Origin: a virus
DNA: 64,000 bases
Virus record (IMG/VR): IMGVR_UViG_3300032245_001746
Location: 248,001-312,000 of that record
Direction: 5' to 3' (one strand)
Below are positions 48,332 to 57,048 of this stretch, in pieces. The notes beneath the pieces were generated by a model. That model saw nothing but the letters and a program-made list of their open reading frames with translations, did no database searches and was not told the origin of the DNA. Positions within the stretch are counted from its first letter, which is position 1; every line of letters begins with the position of its first letter. Both the position numbers and the translations under genes were made by a program.

Positions 48332-48928
48332 TCAATTAACCCAAATTTGGTTATTTACTACATGAACAACACAAGGAACTTTGCCTTTTACGCCTGTTTC
48401 TGTTTCTGTAACAAATGATCTTTCGCCCACAGAAAATTTTACTTCAAAGCTTGACCAAACTCCAGGATATTTTCCGTCTGGAATAGGATTTGGATTGGTT
48501 TCTACAAATTCTCTTGTGTTTACGCATTTTTTCATTTGTTTATTTCCTTTATGGAGATTGACAATCAAACTAAAACTTGGATAAATTTTAAGTAATCTTT
48601 CTTTCCGCCAATCAGGTTTTTCATTATACCAAATACAAATGTATTCTTTTGTAGCGTTATCAATTTCAATATTTCTGTGATACGGACGTTCAATTCCTGT
48701 ATCGCCATTGCAATAATTAATAAGCTTGTACCCGCATTTTTTCAATTGATTAGCAATTGAATCCCAGTAAATTCCATTAATTACTCGAACGGATCTGTAA
48801 TCTGAATAACGGCATAATTCAAGTTCCATAATGAAATTAGGCAGTTCGGCAATTTGCCATTTTTCTTCTCGACCCCAATAAACATTACAACTTTCTAGTA
48901 GAAACGAATCACTATCAATTTTGAACAT
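48332..48928 (-). CDS. probable accidental fusion of two genes across a damaged promoter
   Basis: The frame runs 198 codons. Residues 120-131 (SLIVNLHKGNKQ) are the translated promoter element and ribosome-binding site; M132 (48535) is a normal start (MKKCVNTREF) with AAGGAAATAAACAA upstream. The element at about 48557 has lost one base of ATTGTACAAT, which removes the stop that would follow. So a 120-codon gene and a 67-codon gene (48332-48535) are probably separate in relatives, and the second may still be translated on its own. Confidence 0.65.
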   Translation of the reverse strand: MFKIDSDSFLLESCNVYWGREEKWQIAELPNFIMELELCRYSDYRSVRVINGIYWDSIANQLKKCGYKLINYCNGDTGIERPYHRNIEIDNATKEYICIWYNEKPDWRKERLLKIYPSFSLIVNLHKGNKQMKKCVNTREFVETNPNPIPDGKYPGVWSSFEVKFSVGERSFVTETETGVKGKVPCVVHVVNNQIWVN

Positions 48929-48947
48929 TTTTAATATTCCTAAAAAG

Positions 48948-49020
48948 TGGTGCGGGTGGGAATTGAACCCACGACCAATAGATTAAAAGTCTAGTGCTCT
49001 ACCAACTGAGCTACCACACC
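48948..49020 (-). tRNA. tRNA-Lys (UUU), second copy
   Basis: 73 nt: acceptor GGTGTGG/CCGCACC, anticodon loop CTTTTAA, T arm GTGGGTTCAATTCCCAC. It resembles the gene at 16554 but differs in the acceptor, anticodon stem (CTAGA/TCTAT region) and T loop, so it is not a recent duplicate. No array promoter directly upstream; it follows the gene at 49027 by 6 bp. Confidence 0.94.
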
Positions 49021-49026
49021 ATTTAT

Positions 49027-49278
49027 TTACTTAATATTAGCAATTGCTTTCAATTCTTTTTTCAATCGTTTAGCTGAATCACCACGAAATGATGATGCGT
49101 TACTCAAAAAATACAAAATAATAGATTTTGCACTATCCATTAGATAGTTATCATTAATTGAATTCAGTGAAAACATTGCCGAAAGATATGGTGCGGCAGC
49201 GAAATTGACATTTTTCCATTCTTTTTGAATTTCGCGTGCAACTTCACAAATTGGACGTGTTGAAATTACTTCAGCCAT
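49027..49278 (-). CDS. hypothetical protein
   Basis: 83 residues from MAEVISTRPICEVAREI. All-helical; the start resembles an ICE-VAREI-xx-W segment found in small phage proteins. AAGGATTTCCGCA upstream. Promoter 49322. Confidence 0.65.
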   Translation of the reverse strand: MAEVISTRPICEVAREIQKEWKNVNFAAAPYLSAMFSLNSINDNYLMDSAKSIILYFLSNASSFRGDSAKRLKKELKAIANIK

Positions 49279-49348
49279 TGCGGAAATCCTTTTTAATTTT
49301 TTTAAGTTATCACTAACTAACATTGTACAATCAAACTTAAACAAGTAA

Positions 49349-49858
49349 TTATTTATTGTTTAATACTGTTTGAATATATCTTTTTGCATCGTCATAAGAC
49401 CAAGCATGAATAAGATGTTTTTCTTTTGTAACATCTTCATTTGGGAATATCTGTCTGGCATCTGGTGGATTAGATATATTTTCCCATTCAATTGAAATAA
49501 CTCTTTTTCTCCATCCAATAACAAAATATCCTCTTGGTGTTTTTACTTTAATCCAAGGCGAACTTAGATAAACTGGATGGTTTGAATATTGGTTTGGCAT
49601 TTCTTGAAAAGAAATGTATTCAGAAAAACATTCCAGTAAGTTTTGAATTACTTGTTTTTTCTGAATTTCTACATTTGGATCTTTTGCTTTTTCTGATCTC
49701 AATAATTCTTCTACAATTTGAGAACAATGTTGTGAAATACGATTTTGTTGTTCGTCATTAAATTCTTCAATCCCTGCCACATCAATTTTAACAGAGATAT
49801 TCATTCCCATAGTACATACTGAATGAATAGCAACATTTTTAAAATTTTTATTAAACAT
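49349..49858 (-). CDS. hypothetical protein
   Basis: 169 residues (MFNKNFKNVAIHSVCTMGMN); MGMNISV at residue 17 is an alternative start. Helical first half, then a beta-rich part with WIKVKTPRGYFVIGWRKRV. Confidence 0.6.
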   Translation of the reverse strand: MFNKNFKNVAIHSVCTMGMNISVKIDVAGIEEFNDEQQNRISQHCSQIVEELLRSEKAKDPNVEIQKKQVIQNLLECFSEYISFQEMPNQYSNHPVYLSSPWIKVKTPRGYFVIGWRKRVISIEWENISNPPDARQIFPNEDVTKEKHLIHAWSYDDAKRYIQTVLNNK

Positions 49859-49888
49859 TTAATTTTCTTTGTTAAATTTTAGAATTGT

Positions 49889-50689
49889 TTATTGAGCTTT
49901 TGGAATTGGACCTTTTCCTTCGATCCATTGTTCTAATTCTTCGACAGTAAACCATCCGTAATTATTTTTATTTTGATTAATTGGATTTAGCCAGAATACA
50001 ACATCATATTTTGATGTTTGATTTTTCTTCCATGCTGGTGATAGAGCATAGTATGGTTTAAAAAAATCAGTTTTGATATTTTCACAAATTTTCTTTTCAA
50101 TACCTGTTTCTTCGGCAGTTTTAACAAGTTTAAGACAATCTTCGTCTGCTTCTTTCATTTCTGTTGCACTTTTTTCTGGAAAAGTATCAAGAAGTGCAAC
50201 GATTAATCCTGAATTGCGATAGGATCTTTTTCCTTCGGTTGAGCAATTACCTAGAAATACAGCGACATTATTTGACTTAATTGCTTCATGAATCATGCTC
50301 AATTTATTGATGTTTTCTTGACCTTTAACAAGGATACCGAAATCTTTTTCGGACCAAGCAGATGTGATAAAATCATTATCATTATTTTTTTTAGAATAAT
50401 ATTTCAGTTCGCTCGGAATAGAGTCAAACAATCCTTTATCACTATAATAAATTCGGTATCCTATCGTTAGGATAGCCATATTGTCTTTTTGTTCATAACG
50501 AAGAGAAGTTGGAACATTTCTTGCTGTTCTTGCTTCAATTCCAACAAGATTTTCGTGTTGAATTCCAAATGAATTTGTTAGAGTTTTAATGCCCCATTCA
50601 TGTTCTGCACAAAAATCAGCAGCCATGAAAATTCCATAGAAAACATTATTATCATCAACAACAAATTGTGTTTCACTACTACGTCGCAT
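49889..50689 (-). CDS. hypothetical protein
   Basis: 266 residues (MRRSSETQFVVDDNNVFYGI). Among the longer array genes. NNVAVFLGNCSTEGKRSYRNSG-like region suggests a small-molecule or nucleotide site but I cannot name it. Promoter 50715. Confidence 0.65.
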   Translation of the reverse strand: MRRSSETQFVVDDNNVFYGIFMAADFCAEHEWGIKTLTNSFGIQHENLVGIEARTARNVPTSLRYEQKDNMAILTIGYRIYYSDKGLFDSIPSELKYYSKKNNDNDFITSAWSEKDFGILVKGQENINKLSMIHEAIKSNNVAVFLGNCSTEGKRSYRNSGLIVALLDTFPEKSATEMKEADEDCLKLVKTAEETGIEKKICENIKTDFFKPYYALSPAWKKNQTSKYDVVFWLNPINQNKNNYGWFTVEELEQWIEGKGPIPKAQ

Positions 50690-50741
50690 TGTATTTTTCC
50701 TTTGTTTGAACCTTATTGTACAATCAAACTACTTTTTTTCA

Positions 50742-51131
50742 TTATTCATTATCAAAAATATTTCTTAGTGTTTCAATATCGAAAGGAACTACGCGATTTT
50801 CAACGTGAATTCCATATTCTGGACCCCAGCCCATATCTCTTTCTTCATTTGAGCACATGATATTTGCTACTTTGATTGCATCATCTTTATTATCTGCAAC
50901 AATTGGATCAAATGCACACATACTGGAATCTTCCAGAAATGTTTCCATTGAGATTGGACTATAATTACGAATAAAGTATCTGTAAATTGCATTTAAGTTG
51001 TAATAACATTCAGATCCATTTACTGGAACAACATTTGGCTCAAATGTTAGATTTTCTGCCGCTTGAACGTTTTTAACATAGAATTTTCCATTTACACATG
51101 GAATTACAATGACCGTATTATCTTTTGACAT
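50742..51131 (-). CDS. hypothetical protein
   Basis: 129 residues (MSKDNTVIVIPCVNGKFYVK). Mixed fold with DDAIKVANIMCSNEERDMGW near residue 92. It is followed upstream by a membrane gene 4 bp away. Confidence 0.65.
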   Translation of the reverse strand: MSKDNTVIVIPCVNGKFYVKNVQAAENLTFEPNVVPVNGSECYYNLNAIYRYFIRNYSPISMETFLEDSSMCAFDPIVADNKDDAIKVANIMCSNEERDMGWGPEYGIHVENRVVPFDIETLRNIFDNE

Positions 51132-51134
51132 ATT

Positions 51135-51317
51135 TTATCCTTTAGTAATCATAGAAATGAATAATACCAACCAAAACACAAATGTTGAAATAGCAACAGC
51201 TAATGTTTCAAATATTTGTCGATTTTTGCTAATTCGAACACTTGGTATATCACAAGTGATGCAAATTGCACAAAATGAAAAGATATACATCATGATAAAT
51301 ATAGCGATTTCTTCCAT
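51135..51317 (-). CDS. two-helix membrane protein
   Basis: 60 residues (MEEIAIFIMMYIFSFCAICI), transmembrane segments at about 3-22 and 38-57. Confidence 0.6.
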   Translation of the reverse strand: MEEIAIFIMMYIFSFCAICITCDIPSVRISKNRQIFETLAVAISTFVFWLVLFISMITKG

Positions 51318-51330
51318 GATTTGTTATCTT

Positions 51331-51540
51331 TTAGAATAATTCTGATTGTTTGGATGCGTGAATATGGGTTTTGATTTTTGGATTTTTTGCTGAGTTCAAT
51401 ATAGTTTCAGCAATATTTTTAGCATGTTCGTGATTTGTAATTCCTTGAATATCTTCATTTAGAATGAATGTTGGAATTTGTCGAGTGATAGATCCATCTT
51501 CTGTTTCTTCGGTAACAGAAGCAGTAATTACATAAAACAT
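51331..51540 (-). CDS. small hypothetical protein
   Basis: 69 residues (MFYVITASVTEETEDGSITR); strand, acidic loop and a helix NHEHAKNIAETILN. Same plan as 45007 and 56384 (MFYVIRTHS). Promoter 51590. Confidence 0.65.
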   Translation of the reverse strand: MFYVITASVTEETEDGSITRQIPTFILNEDIQGITNHEHAKNIAETILNSAKNPKIKTHIHASKQSELF

Positions 51541-51613
51541 TTTTTTTGTTTTCCGTTAAATTTTAGTTTAATTGATTCAGTTTAATACTATTGTACAATC
51601 AAACTTTGTAATA

Positions 51614-51796
51614 TTATTGGTGTGCAAGAAACCAAATAATAATTCCGAAAAAGACAAACATTGCGATAAAATAAACAGCACAACCAGCAGCTTGCTGTGC
51701 ATTAATTGGTTCTTTTTCGCATTTTTCGCACAAAATGCCTAATGGACCATAATCGTTTGTTGCGAATTTACCACATCTTGTGCATGAATTTTTCAT
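51614..51796 (-). CDS. zinc-ribbon membrane protein
   Basis: 60 residues: MKNSCTRCGKFATNDYGPLG, ILCEKCEKEP, then one transmembrane helix (about 36-57). CxxCG/CxxC should bind zinc at the cytoplasmic face. Confidence 0.65.
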   Translation of the reverse strand: MKNSCTRCGKFATNDYGPLGILCEKCEKEPINAQQAAGCAVYFIAMFVFFGIIIWFLAHQ

Positions 51797-51799
51797 AAA

Positions 51800-51913
51800 T
51801 TATTTATTCCTTTTCATTAAAGAGGTGTCAGTCATGATCCCTGTAAATTTATCTCCAAAAGCATTACATTTTCGACAAACAAATGTAATTTGCAAACTAA
51901 TTCCAACTTTCAC
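51800..51913 (-). CDS. small GTG-start protein, coupled
   Basis: 37 residues, KVGISLQITFVCRKCNAFGD ... SLMKRNK. The GTG overlaps the TGA of the upstream gene (GTGA). CRKC suggests half a zinc site. The ribosome-binding site is poor, so coupling would be needed; it could also be a remnant. Confidence 0.45.
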   Translation of the reverse strand: MKVGISLQITFVCRKCNAFGDKFTGIMTDTSLMKRNK

Positions 51914-52341
51914 CAATTTGGATTATACTCATTTTCGCCTTCTCTTTCAACTATTTTAAGGTATCCAGCTTCTTTCAATCTTTGTGCCGATTTTCTTTCT
52001 GAGATATTTAAACTTGAAATACTTATGAAACATAAATTGTATGCTAGTTGTCTAAGTAACACTTTCATATTATGAATAATATCATTTGAAGAAGCAGCAG
52101 CAAATCCTTGCCACGCTGAAACAAATGATTTCCAATCCCACGTTGCATCATCGCCTTGACGAATAATCTCCAATACTTGGTCTCTATTGACTTTTTCTAC
52201 TTCATCAGTCAATAAATTTTTAAGAATCATTCCATCGGCAATTTTCAATTCATATTTTTGGTGCGTAAAATTCGTTTCAAAAACGATTGAACCAGTCATG
52301 AGACATGAAGTGGCACTATGAATTTTAATGTTACCAGTCAT
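51910..52341 (-). CDS. hypothetical protein
   Basis: 143 residues (MTGNIKIHSATSCLMTGSIV). Helical C-terminal half ending ENEYNPNW. AAGGATTCAAAT upstream. Promoter 52362. Confidence 0.65.
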   Translation of the reverse strand: MTGNIKIHSATSCLMTGSIVFETNFTHQKYELKIADGMILKNLLTDEVEKVNRDQVLEIIRQGDDATWDWKSFVSAWQGFAAASSNDIIHNMKVLLRQLAYNLCFISISSLNISERKSAQRLKEAGYLKIVEREGENEYNPNW

Positions 52342-52453
52342 ATTTGAATCCTTTTTGGATCATTGTACAATCAAACACTGACTATTATCTTGAGAACTTT
52401 GAACTTCTCTTAATAAGAAAAAATATTCATTGTCTTTATTGGAATCTTTATTT

Positions 52454-52783
52454 TTAAGAAACTTGTTGATTCCAAATATTTTTATTTTGTTTTTCTTTTT
52501 TAATTGAATTAAATTTTCGATAGTAATTTACCACTTCATCTCCGATACATACTGGAATTATGTAGAAAATTAAAGTGAGTAAAAAAAATATAATAGCACA
52601 AACCAAAACAACAAGTACACAAGAAGTAACTAGGTAAAATCCAATAATGGGATATTCAATTAAATCTGGAATTGAATCAAACTCTGGCATAATTGCCGAG
52701 TAATAATTCATTAACATTCCTAGCAAACCAAGAAAAACAATGAACACTGTCAGAATAATTGCTCCAATAGACCATGATTTCAT
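52454..52783 (-). CDS. membrane protein
   Basis: 109 residues with three hydrophobic stretches (about 6-28, 48-66 and 66-82) and a basic tail KKEKQNKNIW. It overlaps the upstream NMGW gene by 4 bp. The spacer 52377-52453 has no gene. Confidence 0.65.
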   Translation of the reverse strand: MKSWSIGAIILTVFIVFLGLLGMLMNYYSAIMPEFDSIPDLIEYPIIGFYLVTSCVLVVLVCAIIFFLLTLIFYIIPVCIGDEVVNYYRKFNSIKKEKQNKNIWNQQVS

Positions 52784-53166
52784 TTTAATTTTCCTGACAA
52801 AAGTGTTTTAATTGCTTCACCCCAAGAATGACCTTCATCTTGTAGTTGCTGAACAACCAAAAAATGACTATCATATGTAATGATGTTATCAGATATGAGG
52901 TTTGTAAATAATCGAACCAAATTCATTTCAATGAATAATTCGTATTTATCATCCCAACCCATATTTTGGAGTGCTTGACCAAAGATACATCCTTTGCATC
53001 CTGGTCCTGTATCTGATCCGCGATTATAATAACACCGCCCAACACCACTGGTGTTATACACAAAATCAGGATTTTCCGTTCCTAATTTAATTACTTCTTG
53101 CTTTAGTGCATCAAAAAACGCATCAGCATTTTCGTTGTATTTTTTATAAACATCAATTAATTTCAT
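52780..53166 (-). CDS. NMGW-family protein 5
   Basis: 128 residues from MKLIDVYKKYNENADAFF. LGTENPDFVYN, CYYNRG, GPGCKGCIFGQALQNMGW (Pro/Glu replaced by Gly) and QDEGHSWGEAIKTLL. Confidence 0.75.
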   Translation of the reverse strand: MKLIDVYKKYNENADAFFDALKQEVIKLGTENPDFVYNTSGVGRCYYNRGSDTGPGCKGCIFGQALQNMGWDDKYELFIEMNLVRLFTNLISDNIITYDSHFLVVQQLQDEGHSWGEAIKTLLSGKLK

Positions 53167-53168
53167 GA

Positions 53169-53570
53169 TTAATTGCTCCATCTATTTAGTGGTTCAATTG
53201 CTTCTTGCCATGATTTTCCATGATCTTGATTAGTTTGAACTTCGCTCAAAATATTTAAGTATATACTGTTTTCTGTTTTTGAAACACAACCTTTTACGTT
53301 AGCATCTACGTCAAGAATGTAAGCGATAGAATCGCGACTTTCTAATTCATCTGAATCATTCCAACCCATATTTTGGAGTGCTTGACCAAAAATGCATCCT
53401 TTACTTTCTTTGCCACCTTCTGGACCTCGATTATAATAGCACTGACCAATGCTATTTGAATTGTAAATAAAATCGGGATTTTCAACAGCAAGTGTTTGAA
53501 CTTTTTCTTTAATCTTTGTAAGAAAAGAAAGATCAGATTCAAATTGACTACGAATTTCAGCAAGTTTCAT
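53169..53570 (-). CDS. NMGW-family protein 6
   Basis: 133 residues (MKLAEIRSQFESDLSFLTKI). Here the first block Cys is missing (GKESKGCIFGQALQNMGW: CKGC is SKGC), so the first Cys of the pair is not essential or the copy is decaying. Promoter 53594, a variant with GTGCAAT. Confidence 0.72.
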   Translation of the reverse strand: MKLAEIRSQFESDLSFLTKIKEKVQTLAVENPDFIYNSNSIGQCYYNRGPEGGKESKGCIFGQALQNMGWNDSDELESRDSIAYILDVDANVKGCVSKTENSIYLNILSEVQTNQDHGKSWQEAIEPLNRWSN

Positions 53571-53622
53571 ATTTGTTTTTCCTTTATTGTATCATTGTGC
53601 AATCAAACTTAGATTTCTTACT

Positions 53623-53838
53623 TCAAGTTAAGGCATTTTCGAAAAATGGAGTATTAATCCATTTTAAATATTCAGCACAGCCGAAAAGTTCTTGAGATAC
53701 CATGCCAATTCCAGATTGCCAAACTTGAAATTTTACAACAGATTTACTGTCTTCAAAAAAGCTTGACCAAAAATCAATATCAGAAACAACTACTTCTTGA
53801 ACTTTTTGTCTATCACACAGCAATCGAATTGTGTACAT
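53623..53838 (-). CDS. small hypothetical protein
   Basis: 71 residues (MYTIRLLCDRQKVQEVVVSD). Short alpha/beta protein with aromatic-rich centre. No array promoter directly upstream. Confidence 0.6.
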   Translation of the reverse strand: MYTIRLLCDRQKVQEVVVSDIDFWSSFFEDSKSVVKFQVWQSGIGMVSQELFGCAEYLKWINTPFFENALT

Positions 53839-53861
53839 TTTTATACCTAATAAAAAAAATT

Positions 53862-53946
53862 GTCACACCTGATAGCTCCATGCTACCTATGCTTTTTACA
53901 CCAAACTTAAATTAAAGTCCCACTCAACTTTAATTTAAGTTGTGAC
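53862..53946 (-). ncRNA. three-way-junction RNA after an NMGW gene
   Basis: GTCACA pairs with TGTGAC; inside are a perfect 14-bp stem (53904-53917 with 53928-53941, AACTTAAATTAAAG) and GGTAGC/GCTATC around ATGGA. T8 follows on the minus strand, so it may end transcription. The stretch TTTGGT...AGCTATCA recurs at 13.28 kb. Confidence 0.55.
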
Positions 53947-54320
53947 TAAGTGGTTTCGAATAATGGCTGAATTGCTTTTCCCCAAGTAAATCCACTATCT
54001 TGATAAGCTTGAACAGTAATAAACGCACTATCTTCAGACATAAAGTCTGATCTAATCAGACTATTAAACAAATCATCAACAGTTGATTTATTTGCCAATT
54101 CATCTGGATCATTCCACCCCATATTTTGGAGGGCTTGACCAATAATACATCCTTTACATTCTGGACCATTTTCTACACCAGAATTGTAATGACACATTTG
54201 TTGATTAGGATTGTAAACAAAATCGGGATTTTCCGCTCCCAATTTAACTAGTTGATATCTGAATGAATCAAAAAATTCAACTTCATTTTTGTATTTTTTT
54301 ACAACATCATTTAATTTCAT
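53946..54320 (-). CDS. NMGW-family protein 7
   Basis: 124 residues from MKLNDVVKKYKNEVEFF. LGAENPDFVYN, CHYNSG, GPECKGCIIGQALQNMGW and QDSGFTWGKAIQPLF. Promoter 54354. Confidence 0.75.
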   Translation of the reverse strand: MKLNDVVKKYKNEVEFFDSFRYQLVKLGAENPDFVYNPNQQMCHYNSGVENGPECKGCIIGQALQNMGWNDPDELANKSTVDDLFNSLIRSDFMSEDSAFITVQAYQDSGFTWGKAIQPLFETT

Positions 54321-54362
54321 GTTTAAATCCCATTTAGAGGTTGATGACTCATCATTGTACAA

Positions 54363-54521
54363 TCAAACTTGATTTAGGTGTTTAATTGCATTTCCCCAAG
54401 AATGACCTGAATCTTGACTATTTTGAACTCTTGACAAAGACTGAATTATTTCGCTATAAATGCCATAATTGTGAAACATAGTTGTTACTCCAATTTGTTT
54501 TTTAAGTTCAATTAAATTCAT
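54363..54521 (-). CDS. internally deleted NMGW-family copy
   Basis: 52 residues: MNLIELKKQIGVTTMFHNYG ... SRVQNSQDSGHSWGNAIKHL. It keeps the family start and the C-terminal Q(D)SGxSWGxAIK block but lacks the ENPDF and Cys blocks. The frame stays open and is next to a promoter, so a shortened protein could be made. Confidence 0.6.
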   Translation of the reverse strand: MNLIELKKQIGVTTMFHNYGIYSEIIQSLSRVQNSQDSGHSWGNAIKHLNQV

Positions 54522-54536
54522 GATTTAATCCTTTGA

Positions 54537-55082
54537 TTAGACTGGCAATTCAATACCCAGAAATTTAATTATTTCTGATAATTCAATAACGGCAGATGAT
54601 TTGAAATTATGTTTCAAAATCTGATTAATTCCCATATCATTTTTAAAATGAGCTAATTGTAATGCAAATAATCCTTGTGTTTCAGATAAAAAGTGTGGTG
54701 AATCAACAGAATCAGAAATAATATTTCTGATTTCTTGTTCGGAACTTTCGATTCTATATGAGTGAATATTTCTGGAATTTCCATCCGTTAAAGATACTAG
54801 ATGTTCAAATCTATGTTTTTGACAATGAAAATTAATTTCTTCAATTAATTCTCTTTGCAATGCATCAACGAGATTTTCGCCAGGATCAACATTTCCTCCT
54901 GGAAATCCCAAACAACCATCCCATCTTGTTAACATTAAAACCAGAGGAATATTAATTCCTCTTTGTTCTTTTTCAACATGAGTATAACTAACATATGGTT
55001 TTGCGTTTGGTGTGTAAATTACACCAAAAACCATTTGTCTCATATTTGGTTGAATTTCACATGGTTCTATTTTAGAGTACAT
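54537..55082 (-). CDS. Nudix hydrolase
   Basis: 181 residues. The Nudix box is complete: GGNVDPGENLVDALQRELIE then EI (GX5EX7REUXEE), residues 66-87. The enzyme hydrolyses nucleoside diphosphate-X bonds, with mRNA caps, NAD or dinucleotides as possible substrates. FPGGNVDPGE resembles the decapping-like phage subfamily, which is inference. Confidence 0.88.
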   Translation of the reverse strand: MYSKIEPCEIQPNMRQMVFGVIYTPNAKPYVSYTHVEKEQRGINIPLVLMLTRWDGCLGFPGGNVDPGENLVDALQRELIEEINFHCQKHRFEHLVSLTDGNSRNIHSYRIESSEQEIRNIISDSVDSPHFLSETQGLFALQLAHFKNDMGINQILKHNFKSSAVIELSEIIKFLGIELPV

Positions 55083-55091
55083 AAAAAACTT

Positions 55092-55742
55092 TCAATTATT
55101 TTTGACAAAAGATTCAGCAAATTCTTTTACTTTTTGATGTGTTGTTTGTAAAATTGGGTTAATTATTTGATATAAAGCTTCCAATTTTGGTGGACGTGTC
55201 CAAAGTTTATCTTCATGAAACATGATAATATAATCATTCTCATAAAATGCAATTTCAAATATTGCGTTTTCTTTTTCATATGGAAATCGATTGATTGGCA
55301 ATTCTACATTGCCATAAACAATTTTACCATCAATTAATTTAGCAATTACACAATACGCAATTCCGCTTTCTATGTTGGATATTCTTCCTGGATTCCATTG
55401 AGTTATTTTGGAGTTATTCCATTGTTTTGGAAAAGATAAATGTGGACCATTCCACCAATTTCTGTATGGTACAATTAATGGAAAAATTCCATAGAAATTA
55501 TTTGCTTCCATTACTGCTTGATAAAAATCATTTAGACACAGATAAGTTTCATCATTTTTATTATCGCACATATTCATTAGTTGTTCTGCTTTTTCAAGCA
55601 TTACAAAATGAATATGATAGCATATTAATGGATAATGAATTTCTGGATCAAATTTGATTTGAATCAATTTATGAAAAAGTTCATTTATATCTTTTCCAGA
55701 TTGATTTTTGCAGTAAATATTAATTATTTCTTCGATTTTCAT
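55092..55742 (-). CDS. hypothetical protein
   Basis: 216 residues from MKIEEIINIYCKNQSGKD. Helical N-terminal third, then WWNGPHLSFPKQWNNSKITQ and a beta-rich part. The start shares a base with the stop of the gene at 55742. Confidence 0.65.
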   Translation of the reverse strand: MKIEEIINIYCKNQSGKDINELFHKLIQIKFDPEIHYPLICYHIHFVMLEKAEQLMNMCDNKNDETYLCLNDFYQAVMEANNFYGIFPLIVPYRNWWNGPHLSFPKQWNNSKITQWNPGRISNIESGIAYCVIAKLIDGKIVYGNVELPINRFPYEKENAIFEIAFYENDYIIMFHEDKLWTRPPKLEALYQIINPILQTTHQKVKEFAESFVKNN

Positions 55743-56332
55743 CACAAATACCATGAAGCATTGAATGGTTGAGTAAGTTTCTCAGATTTAAACTTTTCAA
55801 TTCTTCTCAAGGTTTCAATATCTTTTAAAACAGATTCTACGTGGTTGTGAATTTGCAGATAGGCTTTTGTACTTAATGTGATATGACCATCTACAAATAA
55901 AGAACTATTTCCATTCAAAGAATGGTATAGAATTCTTTCTCCACCGTATTTTTGATTATCATTTTTGTAAAGATTAGAAGTTTGAACATCAAAATATTCT
56001 GAATGTGTTTTATCGTTTACTACGATTGTTTCATAATAAATAAATATTGCAGAACCTGCATCCATTCTGGAATGAGTCGACCATTCTTCGTATTCATGAA
56101 GATTTTCTCTATCAATTGGAATGCAACATAGAAATTTATGTTTAGTTCCTGGTTTTTTATCAAATGTTTCATAAGGTTCAAATTTGTAGTATGTTTGCAC
56201 ATAGAATTTGTTTAAAACAAACTCATCTTTAAACGCTTCAGACAAATAAAACATTACTTCTGCACACGTTCGAGTAAAATTACTTAATCGAACATCAATA
56301 ATTGGTTCAAGTTTTGCCTCTGTGATATTCAT
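55742..56332 (-). CDS. hypothetical protein
   Basis: 196 residues (MNITEAKLEPIIDVRLSNFT). Mixed fold with a long C-terminal helix IHNHVESVLKDIETLRRIEK. Promoter 56359. Confidence 0.65.
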   Translation of the reverse strand: MNITEAKLEPIIDVRLSNFTRTCAEVMFYLSEAFKDEFVLNKFYVQTYYKFEPYETFDKKPGTKHKFLCCIPIDRENLHEYEEWSTHSRMDAGSAIFIYYETIVVNDKTHSEYFDVQTSNLYKNDNQKYGGERILYHSLNGNSSLFVDGHITLSTKAYLQIHNHVESVLKDIETLRRIEKFKSEKLTQPFNASWYL

Positions 56333-56383
56333 TTTTATCTCCAGTTGTTTTTAACAACATTGTACAATCAAACTTAATATTGT

Positions 56384-56563
56384 TTATTCTTGTTTTTCTA
56401 CAACAAAGAATTTATGATGTCCATTTGGATTTTCCTCAAGATATTGTTGTTCACAAAAATCTTTCCAATCATCACATTGTTGTTTTTCCTTTATTCCTCT
56501 GGACATTACTTTCCACAATTGTTGTTTATCTGTATGACTGTGCGTTCGAATTACATAAAACAT
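56384..56563 (-). CDS. small hypothetical protein
   Basis: 59 residues: MFYVIRTHSHTDKQQLWKVM ... HHKFFVVEKQE. Strand-helix-strand, similar at the N-terminus to the gene at 51331. It starts 16 bp after the gene at 56579. Confidence 0.6.
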   Translation of the reverse strand: MFYVIRTHSHTDKQQLWKVMSRGIKEKQQCDDWKDFCEQQYLEENPNGHHKFFVVEKQE

Positions 56564-56578
56564 TTTTACACCTGATTA

Positions 56579-57046
56579 TTAACAAGCATATTTAACAACA
56601 CCATAAATAATTTGAATATCAAACCATTGTTTCATGTATTCAATTTCATCTTTGAATAAAGTTTCAAATTGATCTAAAGATTTTTGAATCTTTTCTGGAG
56701 TAATTTCAAATTTAAGATAATCATCACAAGAATCTATGAATGAAATTTCATTTTGAAATTTGTTTGGAAAGTAGAATTGTAATGATTTTTCTTTTGAAGC
56801 ATATTCAATGTGATGATTAGGTAACAAAAAATCATCTAAATGACCTTTTGGATAATCTTCTTCCCAAAAATCTGGAGTGTCAGATACGGTTTGTTTCACA
56901 TATCTTTGACTTTTACTTCTTCCACATTTTGGGCAAAAATTCGCATCTTTTGGAAAATTATGCTTTTCACACAAATCAGTTTCAACTTCTTTGATATTTA
57001 CTGTTGCGATAATATATGGACCAATATAAGTATATTTATCACTCAT
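56579..57046 (-). CDS. zinc-finger hypothetical protein
   Basis: 155 residues from MSDKYTYIGPYIIATVN. CEKHNFPKDANFCPKCG (about 26-42) is a CxxH...CxxC zinc site; an acidic/aromatic part and helices follow. Confidence 0.65.
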   Translation of the reverse strand: MSDKYTYIGPYIIATVNIKEVETDLCEKHNFPKDANFCPKCGRSKSQRYVKQTVSDTPDFWEEDYPKGHLDDFLLPNHHIEYASKEKSLQFYFPNKFQNEISFIDSCDDYLKFEITPEKIQKSLDQFETLFKDEIEYMKQWFDIQIIYGVVKYAC

Positions 57047-57048
57047 TT

